In this document: positions 9,206 to 20,800 of the stretch, piece by piece
Numbering within the stretch: position 1 is the stretch's first letter
How the letters are laid out: each line of letters begins with the position of its first letter
NCBI RefSeq assembly: GCF_000760695.4
Contig: NZ_JHEG04000001.1
Location: 2,697,192 to 2,761,191, forward strand
Direction of reading: 5' to 3'
Origin: Tolypothrix bouteillei VB521301
Lineage (GTDB): Bacteria > Cyanobacteriota > Cyanobacteriia > Cyanobacteriales > Nostocaceae
DNA length: 64,000 nucleotides
The notes under the pieces: model-generated
Told to the model about the DNA's origin: nothing
The model's database searches: none
What the model saw: only the letters and a program-made list of their open reading frames with translations
Position numbers and translations under genes: made by a program

Positions 9206-12200
9206 CTAAAAACTCAATTTTTCCCTTTCTGTATTCATGTCGAATGTGGCATCTGATAAAACTAAGTTTGTTAGAGTTAATTGGTTGAGCAATAGTTGCA
9301 CTAATTGAGTGACAGTGTTGTCACCAAAAAATTTCTCCATTGGCACTCGTACCCCTAACCTAGACTCAATTCGACTCCTCACTTCAAAAGCCATCAACGA
9401 ATCCAGCATTGAAGCAAGATACATATCCGAATTCAGTTTAGTAACTGGAATCTGTAGCGAACTTGCTAATTCTCCTATGACATAAGTCTCTAACACGCGT
9501 TGACGCTCTGCTGGTTCCATCGCTAAGAGTTTGTCTGTGGAGAAATTGTCTTTTTCCTTATGGTTTGTTTCTATGAACTGAATCCCCAATTCATTTCTTC
9601 CTGCTTGAAAACTGGGTTGTAGTGCTACACGATCCAAGCACTTAAGTTGTACGTTGATAACTTCCGCTACGAGTTGTCCTGCTAAGTCAAACAGGCTAAC
9701 ATCACCAGCGATAATTTCATTGCGAGCACAATTCTTTTTACCAGAATGTAATCTTGCTTTAGCCCAGAATGTTCGAGTGCTAGCATAACCATAAAATTGG
9801 AAGCTTTCAAAGCCTACAATAACGTAAGTATCAGAAGTTTCTGGGGCAAAGCTAGCCGATAAAAGCTGAAAACATGCATCTATCGCGTCTAGAGGAAGAT
9901 AATATTGACTATTTGCTTCTTCTGACAATCCAGTCACTACTTTACCAATAACCTCTCCCTCTTGCAACCAAATTTGCTCAAGTGACTGACAGCTAAGACC
10001 TAAGTTCATTCCTCGCTCTGCCATCATTTCGTAGAACTGAGAACCAGAAAATGGTTTTTGAGATTGTGCCTCAATGTCTGTAAAAGAAAATGGTTTTTGA
10101 GTCAGTACTGTGCTATCTTGTTGCTCAAAGCGTAACACTCCCGTACTGTGCATTGTCCAATCTGTCCGTTTATTTGCCTCATCTGATATCAAACTGAAAA
10201 TTTGGAAAGAAATTTTTCCAGAAACCTCATCAGGACAAAGTATTAACTGCACAGTACAAATATCTTTCTTGGAAAAGACAAGCGCTTGGGGTATAAACAC
10301 ATCTTCTAAAATGTAAGTTCTTTGTCCAAACGCCTCTGCTGCTGCTGCTAAAACCATCTCCAGATAAATGACAAGATTTACCACTGGCACACCTTGAAGC
10401 CCATGATCTTTTACAAGTGGTAGTAAATCAATGCTAAACTGGGACTCAAATTGAACTTGCTTAAGAGGCGATCGCAATTGTCTTCCTAACAAAGGATGAG
10501 CAATTTTTGATGAACCAATTATTACCTCTTGATACTTCTGCTCGGAAGCATTCTTCCAAAATCTTTGTCGCTCGAAGGGATAAGTAGGTAATGACAGCCG
10601 ACGCCAATTATAATCTTTATCAAAATTAACCCAATTTACATCTATACCTTCTGTATACAGACTTCCCAGGCTCTGTAACAACACCTGCCAGTCTTCTTGT
10701 CCTTTCATTAAAGAAGGTAACCAGAGAGCAGCCTTTTCAGGCAAGCATGGGGTGCCTATTTCTATGAAAGTGGAATGCGGTCCAATCTCCACGAACACGT
10801 TATAACCTTGCTCGTGTAACATTTGCAAGCTAGCTTTTAAATTGGCAGGTTCATCAATAGGGCGACACCAGTATTGAGATCTGGTCACGTCTTCCGCTTT
10901 AAGAAATTGTCCAGTTACGTTTGACGCTAAATCTATTTTTGGAGACGAGTATACAACCTCTGCGGCTATTTGAGCGAAGGAATCGAGAATTGGTTCTTTC
11001 AAAGGGGTGTGAAAGGCATGGGTAATCAGTTTTAAACCATCTTCTACGCTGAAAACTCCTGCGACACAACCTGCTACATACTTGCCTACACCGTGACCCA
11101 TCACCGCATCTGGTTGTATCCCCCAAGATAACCATAATTGTGCTAGAGAGTATTCTAAAGCAAATAAAGCTGCTTGAGTGTACGTTGTTCGATCCAAAAG
11201 CGAGGTCACACCTGGTGGGGGATAGAGCACAGAGAGTAGTGGTTGCTCGAGATATGGGCGTAGCAATTGGTCACAGTATTTTAAGGCATGACGGAATACA
11301 GGCTGGGTCTCGTAAAGTTGACGGCCCATATCAATGTAGTGGCTCCCTTGACCTGCGAACAAGAATGCCACTTTTGCTTTTTTGGTAAGTGCTGTTTGAG
11401 AAGTGCTTAACCCCTGTAAATGTTGACCGCAGGCAAAAGCAGCAAGTTGTTGGCGTATCTGTTCTAAGGAAGTGGTGACAATTGCCATTCTGTAGGCGAA
11501 ATGCGCTCTTCCAGTATTAGCAGTGAAACAAATATCCCCCAAACAAAAGTCGCGCTCTCCTGCAAAGTACAACTCATACCGAGAAGCCAATTTCTTTAAT
11601 GCTGCTTCCGTTTTAGCAGATAGCGTCAGAATATGTACCGGACGTTCAATCCCTTCTTTTTTTTGGCTTGCTTGAGGTGCTTCTTCCAGTATGACATGAG
11701 CATTAGTGCCACTAAATCCAAAAGAACTCACTCCAGCTATACGTCTTTGCTGTTCTTGTGAAGTCCAAGGAGTCAGTTTTGTAGGAATTTTTAGAGAAGT
11801 CTTTTCTAAAGAAATCAGAGGGTTAAGTTGGTTTAAGTGTAAGTGAGGTGGAATTTCTTGATGTTGCATAGCCAGCACTACTTTAATTAAACCAGCTACT
11901 CCCGCTGCCGCTTCCAAATGGCCAATGTTCGTTTTTACCGAACCAATCATCAGGGGTTGTTCTTCTGGCTGTCTTTGACCGAGTACCGCCCCTAGCGCCT
12001 TTACCTCAATAGGATCACCTAAAGAAGTTCCTGTACCGTGAGTTTCTACATAACTCACTTGACTGGGTTCAACTTTTGCATTGTCCAATGCGGAGCGAAT
12101 CAGAGAATTTTGAGCTAGTCCATTAGGAACTGTAAGCCCACTACTTCGACCATCTTGATTAACTGCTGAACCCCGAATGAGAGCTAATATATTATCGCGG

Positions 12201-13060
12201 TCAGCAATAGCATCACTGAGACGTTTGAGTACGACTATCCCGCAACCTTCACCCCGTCCGTAGCCATCAGCACTGGCATCAAAAGTTTTGCAGCGACCAT
12301 CAGGAGATAGCGCTTGCATCATAGACATGGAGATATTTGTCTGTGGTGACAATATCAGTTGCACCCCACCAGCTAGAGCGAGGTGGCACTCTCCATTACG
12401 CAAACTTTGGCATGCAAGATGGACTGCAACCAAGGAAGACGAGCAAGCTGTATCCACGGATAGGGCAGGACCAGAGAGCCCTAAAAAATAGGATAAGCGA
12501 CCAGCCGCTATGCTCAAAGCATTACCTGTAGCGCTATAAACATCAATATCAGTAAAACTACTAAGTTGTTCATAGTCACGAGCACTAATTCCTATAAATA
12601 CACCGCTTTGACTGCCAATTAGTTTGTCCGATGCAATCCCAGCATTCTCTAAAGCTGAATAACTGACCTCTAGTAATAACCGTTGTTGGGGGTCCATGCT
12701 CACCGCTTCACGCGGTGAAATAGCAAAGAATTCAGCGTCAAATTCATCTACCTTATCTAAAAATCCACCCCTGCGAGTGTATGACTTACCAGGAGTTTTG
12801 GGATTTGGATCGTAGTAAGCGTCTATATTCCAACGGTTTGTTGGTATCTCCCTAGTAGCATCCACTCCATTACGTAACAGTTGCCAGAAAGGTTCTGGTT
12901 CATTGGCATTACCAGGAAATTGGCAACCTATACCAATGATGGCAATTGGTTCGGTCCGCGATCTCTCTAGCGTATCTAGTTGAGAACGCATCTCCTTAAT
13001 AGCAAAAACTGCACGTTGTAATGGCGAGAGATGGTTACTATCTTCTGAAGGGTTGTTCAT
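9206..13060 (-). CDS. Type I PKS module KS-AT(inactive)-DH-ACP
   Basis: This 1284-residue polyketide synthase is the third PKS protein of the operon. Domains: ketosynthase (about 40-460) with DTACSSSL Cys near 203, HGTGTSLGDP and [10 protein letters not shown] intact; acyltransferase remnant (about 570-790); dehydratase (about 850-1130); ACP with LDSLMAF near 1220. The AT cannot work as written: the nucleophile motif is GHGVG instead of GHSxG (codon at 11090-11092), and about 83 residues between GLKLI and HAFH are missing relative to the neighbouring PKS, removing the carboxylate-binding Arg region. The DH keeps His in DHGLQG and DACFQ, but the last Pro of HxxxGxxxxP is Asn. No KR is present. 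Malonate must be supplied by another AT. The start lies 6 bp after the upstream stop. Confidence 0.95.
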   Translation of the reverse strand: MNNPSEDSNHLSPLQRAVFAIKEMRSQLDTLERSRTEPIAIIGIGCQFPGNANEPEPFWQLLRNGVDATREIPTNRWNIDAYYDPNPKTPGKSYTRRGGFLDKVDEFDAEFFAISPREAVSMDPQQRLLLEVSYSALENAGIASDKLIGSQSGVFIGISARDYEQLSSFTDIDVYSATGNALSIAAGRLSYFLGLSGPALSVDTACSSSLVAVHLACQSLRNGECHLALAGGVQLILSPQTNISMSMMQALSPDGRCKTFDASADGYGRGEGCGIVVLKRLSDAIADRDNILALIRGSAVNQDGRSSGLTVPNGLAQNSLIRSALDNAKVEPSQVSYVETHGTGTSLGDPIEVKALGAVLGQRQPEEQPLMIGSVKTNIGHLEAAAGVAGLIKVVLAMQHQEIPPHLHLNQLNPLISLEKTSLKIPTKLTPWTSQEQQRRIAGVSSFGFSGTNAHVILEEAPQASQKKEGIERPVHILTLSAKTEAALKKLASRYELYFAGERDFCLGDICFTANTGRAHFAYRMAIVTTSLEQIRQQLAAFACGQHLQGLSTSQTALTKKAKVAFLFAGQGSHYIDMGRQLYETQPVFRHALKYCDQLLRPYLEQPLLSVLYPPPGVTSLLDRTTYTQAALFALEYSLAQLWLSWGIQPDAVMGHGVGKYVAGCVAGVFSVEDGLKLITHAFHTPLKEPILDSFAQIAAEVVYSSPKIDLASNVTGQFLKAEDVTRSQYWCRPIDEPANLKASLQMLHEQGYNVFVEIGPHSTFIEIGTPCLPEKAALWLPSLMKGQEDWQVLLQSLGSLYTEGIDVNWVNFDKDYNWRRLSLPTYPFERQRFWKNASEQKYQEVIIGSSKIAHPLLGRQLRSPLKQVQFESQFSIDLLPLVKDHGLQGVPVVNLVIYLEMVLAAAAEAFGQRTYILEDVFIPQALVFSKKDICTVQLILCPDEVSGKISFQIFSLISDEANKRTDWTMHSTGVLRFEQQDSTVLTQKPFSFTDIEAQSQKPFSGSQFYEMMAERGMNLGLSCQSLEQIWLQEGEVIGKVVTGLSEEANSQYYLPLDAIDACFQLLSASFAPETSDTYVIVGFESFQFYGYASTRTFWAKARLHSGKKNCARNEIIAGDVSLFDLAGQLVAEVINVQLKCLDRVALQPSFQAGRNELGIQFIETNHKEKDNFSTDKLLAMEPAERQRVLETYVIGELASSLQIPVTKLNSDMYLASMLDSLMAFEVRSRIESRLGVRVPMEKFFGDNTVTQLVQLLLNQLTLTNLVLSDATFDMNTEREKLSF

Positions 13061-13066
13061 AGCATT

Positions 13067-16000
13067 TTAGATTTTAAATTTTGGATTGTGGTAATCCTTA
13101 GTTGTGTTTCTTGCCAACGTTTTTATTTCTAAATCAATCAATGCAGTCAATTCGTCTTCGGATAGCTGTTTGATTTCTGTTAATAATTCATTTTGATCGT
13201 AAGTATTTTTCTGTTCTTGGGTGGTAGAATGCAACAGCGAATCCGAGGAGAAAATTTCACTCATTAAATACTCAGCAAGAGCTTCTATGGTTGAATATTC
13301 AAAGGTTAATGTTGGACTTAGAAAAATTCCCAAGCTAGATTGGAGAAGGTTTTTTAACTCTAGAATCATTAAAGAATCGAGTCCCAGTTCAAAAAAACCA
13401 ACTTGCACCTCTGGTAAATAGGAAGGTTCAAAGCCAGAAACGATCGCAACTTCTTTTTGAATGTGAGCAATCAAAATATTTTTCCGTTTGTTGGGAGGAG
13501 TATCATTTAAAATTTGCAAAAGTTTAGGCTTCTGAAATTCCGCTTGCGATTTTTCTACTGTCTTCGATTGTATTGCTTCAGCTATTTTCATCAAAAATGA
13601 TGATTTAAAGTTATCTGGGAATAGCTGAAGAAACTTAGACCAATCTACCGATAATACGCTAATTTGAGTACAAGCTTGCTTAAGCAGGTGTCCTAAAACT
13701 TGCACTCCTTGCTGGGGTGGAATGAAACTTACACCAGCCTCTTTCCATCGCTGCTGGTCGCGACCATTCATAGACGCTGCCATACCAACTTCATCCCAAG
13801 AACTCCAGTTAATAGTTAAAGCTGGTAGTTCTCGTAACTGGCGGTAATGAGCCAAGGCATCTAAAAAGGCATTGCCCACAGCGTAGGAACCTTGACCGAG
13901 TGAACCGTGTACAGACGCTGCCGAGGAAAAGTTAACAAAAAAGTCTAAAGCAATATCTTGCGTTTGGATGTGTAAGTTCCAAGCACCTGCCACTTTTGGA
14001 GCCATGACCTGAGCAAAACGCTTCCAGTTTTGCTTAGTCAGCACACCGTCATCTAAAACGCCTGCTGCGTGAATAATACCACATAAAGGTGGCAAGTTAA
14101 CTTTAATATCAGTTAAAACTCTTTGCACCTCAGTTTCCTGAGATATGTCAGCTTGAGCAACTACAATTTTTGCTCCCAACTGCTGCAATTTGCTCAGTTC
14201 CTGACTAACTTGTTCTGTAGCAACGCTGCGACCTACTAATACTAAATGCCGCACACCTTGCTCTAATAGCCATTGCGCCACTTTGAGTCCCAAACCACCA
14301 AGACCACCAGTAATTAGGTAGGTACTATCGGTGCGAAATTTGAGAGGTTTGAGCTTTCTTTTTTGACTTGCACTCGGTACTAGGCGAGCAACAAACCGCT
14401 TTCCATAACGCCAACAGACTTGAGACTCACCTTTTGGTTGGCAAAGTTCCTCTAACAAAGTGACTGCTGTCTCTTCCGGAGAACTCGAAACTATGTCTAC
14501 CAATGCTGCCGACATTTCCGGATGTTCTAGGGCAATTGTTCTTCCTAGTCCCCAAAGTGGTGCTTGAGCGATTGCTAAATTCTCTGTCTCTATAGGTTGA
14601 GAGCCGTGAGTGATTAACCACAGACGAGGTAAATAGGAACCCTTGACTGAGGCAAGGGCTTGTACCAAATGAAGTACGCTGCCGCAATTCCGTAATTGAT
14701 CCGTGTATAAGGAATCTATGGTGGTAGTATCTGTTGGTGTACTATCTAAACTCCACAGATGCACTATTCCACGATACGACAGTTTATTGTTTTCTAATAA
14801 TTCCCTCAACAACCGCTGAAAGTCTTCAGGTTGTGCTGGGTTTATTTGCAAACACCCTTGCATGGAACGCTCGTAAGTGTCTCCTGTAAACACTAGGGTA
14901 CAGCTTTCTCCATGCTTTTCTAACAATGTTGCTAGTGCGGACCCTACACCATGGCACCGATCGGCAAAAATTAACCAACCGCTATGCTCAACCGATCCTT
15001 TCGTTAGTGATTCTGATGCAGAGGATGTAAGAGATTGAGGCTGCCACTCGATTTCGTAAAGCCAATTGTTGTGTTGGTCGTCCGTTTTCTGTTGCTCGAT
15101 CCAATAACGCGATCGCTGAAAAGGATAATTTGGCAGTGGGTATTGGCAACGAGGATAATCTCGATCAAATCCAGACCAGTCTACCTCAATACCACTAGTA
15201 TATAACGCTCCCAAACTTTGAAGTAACTGCTGCCAATCTGAATGCCCTTTCCGCAATGAAGGTAACCAAGCTCCCGTGCCATTTGGTAAACACCTACGAC
15301 CCATACCCAGTAAAATTGGATTTGGACCAATCTCTAGAAAAATTTCATACCCTTGGGCATGCAAAGTTTTCATACTCTCAGAAAATTTTACTGCCTCTCG
15401 GATATGCCGACGCCAATACCGGGCGTTAGCAACCTCAACTCCTGCAATGGGCTTTCCAGTTAAGTTGGAAATTAAATCAATTTTTGGTGATGAATACTTT
15501 ACATTTGCAGCTATTTGCTCAAAGGAATCGAGAATCGGTTCCATTAAGGGGGAGTGAAAGGCGTGAGAGACATTTAAGCGTTGAGTGTGGATACCTTGAG
15601 CTTCCAGTTTTGCCACCACAGCCTCAAGCACTTTGCTGTCTCCGGAAATCACAATCTCCCTTGGGCTGTTAAGCGCTGCGATCGCAACCTTTTCTTCGTA
15701 AATGTCGATACCTACAGTGGGCGTTGCCAATGCTTCTCTCACCCTTGACTCTTCAGTAAAAATCGCAATCATTTCACCACCTTTTGGTAACGATTGCATC
15801 ATCTTTCCCCGATAAGCAATCAGTTTTAGCCCATCTTCTAGACTAAAAACTCCTGCTACACAAGCTGCAACATACTCACCCAAACTATGACCCATCACCG
15901 CATCTGGTTGTATCCCCCAAGACAGCCATAATTGCGCCAATGCATATTCTAAAGCAAATAAAGCTGGTTGGGTATAAGCTGTTTCATTTAATGACGAGGT

Positions 16001-17863
16001 TGCGTTTGATGGAGGAAAAAGTACTGACAATAAAGATTGGTCCAAGTAAGGGCGTAATAGTTCGTCACAGTGTTCTAAAGCTTGGCGGAATATCGGTTGA
16101 GTGTCATAGAGTTGGCGTCCCATACCGATGTACTGACTGCCTTGACCGCTAAATAAAAATGCAATTTTTGCTTTTTTGCTGGGGGTTCTTAGAGTACTGC
16201 GTAATTCCTGCGGTTGTTTTTCGTGAATAAAAGCAGTTAGTTGCTGGCGCAGTTGTTGTAAGGTATCGGCGACGATTGCCAAACGGTAGTTAAAATGCGA
16301 TCGACCGGTATTTGCTGTGAAACAGATGTCTCCCAAAGACTCACTACAACAGGTTGCTAAGTACTGCTCATAACGAGAAGCTAACTCCTTTAATGCTGTT
16401 TCCGTTTTAGCTGAGAGAGTCAAAATGTGCAATGGACGTTTGTTGCCTTCTTTCTTTTGATTTTTTGTAGGTGCTTCCTCCAGGATTGCATGAGCGTTAG
16501 TGCCACTCATGCCAAAAGAGCTTACCCCAGCAAGGCGCTGTTGCCCGTTGACTAAAGACCAAGGAGTTTGTTCTTTTGGAATGACTATGGGAAAGCTTTC
16601 CTGGGAGATAGCAGAATTAAGTTTCTTGAGATGCAGATGAGGTGGGAGTTTCTTATGCTGCATTGCAAGTACCACTTTGATGACACCAGCTACTCCAGCG
16701 GCGGCTTCCAAATGACCAATGTTTGTCTTAACTGAACCAAGTAGTATCGGCTGAGTCTTTGAACGCCCCTCAGCAAGTACTGCCCTTAAAGCCTCAACCT
16801 CAATGGGGTCTCCCAAAGCAGTTCCTGTGCCGTGAACTTCGACATAACTGATATTTGCTGGTTTTACATCAGCATTTTCTAGTGCCGCTTTAACAACTGC
16901 TTGTTGGGCTAAGCCATTAGGAACCGTCAATCCACTACTGCGACCATCATGGTTGATTGCTGTTCCTCGAATCAGGGCAAGGATATTGTTTCCATCTACT
17001 AAGGCATCAGAAAGACGTTTAAGTACTATCACTCCACAACCCTCTCCACGCCCGTAACCGTCAGCAGCCGCATCAAAAGTCTTGCAGCGACCATCGGGAG
17101 ATAAAGCACGCATTTTGGATAACACAATGCTCAAGTGTTGTGACAGTATGAGGTTGACTCCGCCAGCAAGAGCTAAATTGCACTCTCTTAAACGTAAGCT
17201 TTGACAAGCTAGATGGACACCAACAAGGGAAGATGAACAAGCAGTATCGACAGCCAAACTAGGTCCTTGCAAACCCAAAAAATAAGACAACCGACCAGCC
17301 GCAACACTTGCCGTATTGCCTGTGAAGGAGTAAGCATTAGCATTCCCGCTCCCAGACATCATCAGCTGTTTGTAGTCATCATTATTAATCCCTACAAACA
17401 CTCCACTACGGCTACCATTTAATTTGTCTGGTGCAATTCCTGCATTTTCTAGAGCCTCCCAACTCACTTCTAATAATAGCCGTTGCTGCGGATCGACGTT
17501 CACAGCCTCACGCGGTGGAATGGCAAAGAATTCGGCATCAAATCGATCTACTTCTGTATCCAAAAACCCACCTCGATGTGTGGATATTGTATTGAAATCT
17601 TTTAAATTAGCTTTGTCATAAGCACTTACATCCCACCGATCTGATGGCACTTCTCTAGTGGCATCTACACCGTCATATAATAACTGCCAAAATGACTCAG
17701 GATTATTAGCACCTCCAGGAAAGCGACAACCCATACCAATGATGGCAATTGGTTCAGTTTGCTTGCGCTCCATAGCGTCAAGCTTGGATTGCATTTCTTC
17801 GAGTTTGAGAAAAGCTTGTTTTAACGGCGATAACTGGGCTAAGCGATCTGAAGTGTTACCCAT
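13067..17863 (-). CDS. Type I PKS module KS-AT-KR-ACP
   Basis: This 1598-residue module performs one malonate extension with ketoreduction. The ketosynthase (about 38-460) has [19 protein letters not shown] and [10 protein letters not shown]. The AT (about 570-880) has GHSLGEY, the AYRGKMMQ arginine and HAFHS, the usual malonyl-type signature. The ketoreductase (about 1180-1370) has [17 protein letters not shown] and the SxxxxxxxxxxxxYxxxN catalytic spacing; its LDD motif marks a B-type KR. The ACP has LGLDSLMIL near 1496. There is no dehydratase or enoylreductase. The KS and AT are close in sequence to those of the next gene downstream, suggesting duplication followed by decay of that AT. 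It starts 12 bp after the stop of the upstream PKS. Confidence 0.96.
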   Translation of the reverse strand: MGNTSDRLAQLSPLKQAFLKLEEMQSKLDAMERKQTEPIAIIGMGCRFPGGANNPESFWQLLYDGVDATREVPSDRWDVSAYDKANLKDFNTISTHRGGFLDTEVDRFDAEFFAIPPREAVNVDPQQRLLLEVSWEALENAGIAPDKLNGSRSGVFVGINNDDYKQLMMSGSGNANAYSFTGNTASVAAGRLSYFLGLQGPSLAVDTACSSSLVGVHLACQSLRLRECNLALAGGVNLILSQHLSIVLSKMRALSPDGRCKTFDAAADGYGRGEGCGVIVLKRLSDALVDGNNILALIRGTAINHDGRSSGLTVPNGLAQQAVVKAALENADVKPANISYVEVHGTGTALGDPIEVEALRAVLAEGRSKTQPILLGSVKTNIGHLEAAAGVAGVIKVVLAMQHKKLPPHLHLKKLNSAISQESFPIVIPKEQTPWSLVNGQQRLAGVSSFGMSGTNAHAILEEAPTKNQKKEGNKRPLHILTLSAKTETALKELASRYEQYLATCCSESLGDICFTANTGRSHFNYRLAIVADTLQQLRQQLTAFIHEKQPQELRSTLRTPSKKAKIAFLFSGQGSQYIGMGRQLYDTQPIFRQALEHCDELLRPYLDQSLLSVLFPPSNATSSLNETAYTQPALFALEYALAQLWLSWGIQPDAVMGHSLGEYVAACVAGVFSLEDGLKLIAYRGKMMQSLPKGGEMIAIFTEESRVREALATPTVGIDIYEEKVAIAALNSPREIVISGDSKVLEAVVAKLEAQGIHTQRLNVSHAFHSPLMEPILDSFEQIAANVKYSSPKIDLISNLTGKPIAGVEVANARYWRRHIREAVKFSESMKTLHAQGYEIFLEIGPNPILLGMGRRCLPNGTGAWLPSLRKGHSDWQQLLQSLGALYTSGIEVDWSGFDRDYPRCQYPLPNYPFQRSRYWIEQQKTDDQHNNWLYEIEWQPQSLTSSASESLTKGSVEHSGWLIFADRCHGVGSALATLLEKHGESCTLVFTGDTYERSMQGCLQINPAQPEDFQRLLRELLENNKLSYRGIVHLWSLDSTPTDTTTIDSLYTDQLRNCGSVLHLVQALASVKGSYLPRLWLITHGSQPIETENLAIAQAPLWGLGRTIALEHPEMSAALVDIVSSSPEETAVTLLEELCQPKGESQVCWRYGKRFVARLVPSASQKRKLKPLKFRTDSTYLITGGLGGLGLKVAQWLLEQGVRHLVLVGRSVATEQVSQELSKLQQLGAKIVVAQADISQETEVQRVLTDIKVNLPPLCGIIHAAGVLDDGVLTKQNWKRFAQVMAPKVAGAWNLHIQTQDIALDFFVNFSSAASVHGSLGQGSYAVGNAFLDALAHYRQLRELPALTINWSSWDEVGMAASMNGRDQQRWKEAGVSFIPPQQGVQVLGHLLKQACTQISVLSVDWSKFLQLFPDNFKSSFLMKIAEAIQSKTVEKSQAEFQKPKLLQILNDTPPNKRKNILIAHIQKEVAIVSGFEPSYLPEVQVGFFELGLDSLMILELKNLLQSSLGIFLSPTLTFEYSTIEALAEYLMSEIFSSDSLLHSTTQEQKNTYDQNELLTEIKQLSEDELTALIDLEIKTLARNTTKDYHNPKFKI

Positions 17864-17875
17864 AAATCTTGACTT

Positions 17876-20800
17876 TTAAAGAGTTTGTAATTTCTGGATG
17901 AGTAATGCTTCTATTTCTTCTTCCGATATCTGTTCGAGTTTAGCGATCGTCATCTCCAACTCGTCAGCATTGTTTTTGCATGATTCAGAAGATTTTTCCA
18001 CAAATTCTAAAGGAAGCACTTCTGCGGCCAAATACTGAGCTAGAGCTTCAATGGTTGGATAATTAAAGGTCACACTTGGGGACAAAGTATATTCTAAATT
18101 GGTAATTAATTGCTCTCTTAACTGAGAAACCATTAAGGAATCCATACCCATTTCAAAAAAGCCTATTTTTGGAGATGGTAGCTGTTCGGAGTCAAGCCCT
18201 AAAATTTTTGCAACCTCTGTTTGAAGATGTGCAATTAAGAAGGCTAAGCGATCTCCTTGAGGAATTTGTTCTAAGCGTTGTTGAAGTCGTGGTTCAGATT
18301 GTAATACTAAGTTGGAATTATGCGTGTCACTCAAATCAAATATCGTATTTTTATTCGTGTTAGACGAGACATCCACGCCATCAGTGCTGTGTGAACTGGC
18401 AATAGGGTGTAAGGGGTCTTTTTCCTCAACCCAATATCGTTGTTCTTGCCAAGGGTAAGAAGTTAAACGAATGTACTCTCCAACTGTTGAATAGAGTTGA
18501 GACCAGTTTACTGCTATTCCTATTGTATAAAGTTTACTAAGAGAGGTCAGCATTACACTTCGGTCATCTTGACCCCGGCGTAAGGAAGACAGTGTAGTTA
18601 CTTTTTTATTTGGTAAGCACTGAATGATTGATTGGGAAAGAACTGGATGAGGACTAATCTCAAGAAAAATGTCATAACCCTCTTTTGCGATCGCTGAGAT
18701 GCTTGCAGCGAATTGTACTGGCTCTATGAGGTTTCGACCCCAGTAGCGAGCATCAAAATCACCAGTTTTATATAAACTTCCCGTCACAGTTGAGAAAATG
18801 GGAATTGATGGTTCCTTTGGTTCAATGCCTTGGAGAACAGACACCAATTCATTTTCAAAAGGAACCATTTGAAAACTGTGAAAAGCACAGTTGACATTTA
18901 GCAGACGACAAAAAACATGACCTTGCAGTTCTATATCTTGCACGAGATTGGTAATAGCAACATCATCCCCAGACACTACAACTGAATTTGGACTGTTAAT
19001 TGCTGCTACGGACAGGCGCTCTTCATATCCTGCCAGTAAATCCAATGCTTCTTCACACGATAGCCCAATGGCTGCCATTTTCCCCTTGCCAGTCGCTTGT
19101 TGCATCAATCGGCTGCGGTGAAAGACAATCCGTACAGCATCTGAAAGAGAAAGAATATCAGCTACGTATGCTGCTGCCACTTCTCCTAGGCTGTGACCTA
19201 CCACCGCTTCGGGAACGATTCCCCAAGAACGCCACAAAGCGGCTAAGGCAATTTGAATGGTGAAAATTACTGGTTGTGCGTATGCGGTTTCATCTAAGCG
19301 AGACTCATTCTCTGGTTTTTGTAGCTCCTTCAACACCGACCAGCTTACATATTGACCAAATTCGCGATCGCATTGCTCACATACAGTTTGAAATACGGGT
19401 TCTGTAAGTAGCAATTTCCTTCCCATAGCACACCATTGTGAACCTTGACCGGAAAATACAAAAGTGACACACACATTCTGTTGCCGTACATCGATAGTTA
19501 TATCCGAATTTCCTTCGGCAACAGCTTTTAAGTATTGTTGTAACTCTTTGGTTGACTGGGCGATAACCGCTAACCTATAGTCAAAATGACTTCTGTGTCG
19601 GCTGACACTATAACAAAGGTCATTAAGTGAAATTTCTGGCTGTTTGTTGATTTGTAAATATAGTCTTTTACTTAAATCTTGTAGAGCCTCTGGCGTATGA
19701 GCTGAGAGTGGAAATAGTGCTTCTGTTTTTGTTGTGTCTTGAACGTGAAATGTGGAAAATTGATTGTAAACATTGTGCCAATGAATAGATTTTCCCAGAG
19801 TATATAGCTGACCGAGAGATTGTAACATTACGTGTCGGTCATCTTTATTCCTTCTCAAGGATTCTAGCACTGTGCCTTCTTTTTCATAATGTTGTAAGGT
19901 TTGTCGAATAGCTGGTACCAGAATCGGATGTGGGCTGACCTCTAAAAAGGTATTAAAACCTTTTGCTACTAAATATTCTATAGCTTGAGAAAATAGTACT
20001 GGTTCTTTTAAAGAACGCGCCCAGTAAGACCCATTAAATTGATGATAATTTAACTGCGTACCAGTCAAGGCTGAAATCATAGGAACCACTTCCGGGTTAG
20101 TTTTGATGTCCCTAAAGACTTCCAATAGCGGCCCTTCTAAAACTTCCATTTCTGGAGTATGAACGGCAATATTTGTTTTAACTAAACGACCAAAAATATT
20201 ATGACGCCGTAGATCGTCTAATACTGCTTCGAGTGCCGTTTGATTTCCTGACAACACTGTCGAAATAGGACTATTATAGATAGCTGGGTAAACACTATCT
20301 TCATAGAAAAGTGTCGCTGCTTTTGCTTTGTTCCATGGAAGCGACACAAGCGCCATTGCTCCAGAACCACTCTTCATCGCGGCATTATGGCTTTGATGAT
20401 AGATAACCCGCACTGCATCAGACAGATTAAGGATACCAGCTACATGAGCGGCGGCTACTTCTCCAATGCTATGACCGACAACAACATCTGGTTCAATACC
20501 CCAGTGTTTCCACAAAGACGCTAAAGCAACTTCAATGGCAAAAATAGTCATCCACATCACATCGATTTCGTGTAGCCGAGATTTTGCTTCAGACCAGAGA
20601 GCGACTTCTTCAAGTAAAGACCAATCTACGTACTGTTGCATAAGATGGTCACACTTTTCTAGAGTCGCTCGAAATACGGGTTCAGTCTTTAGCAATTTTT
20701 TGCCCATGCCAAACCATTGAGACCCCTGTCCCGAAAACACAAAGACTACGGGGGGATTTTTAATTTGAGAGTTTTTATACAACTCTACGCAATTTGGGTT

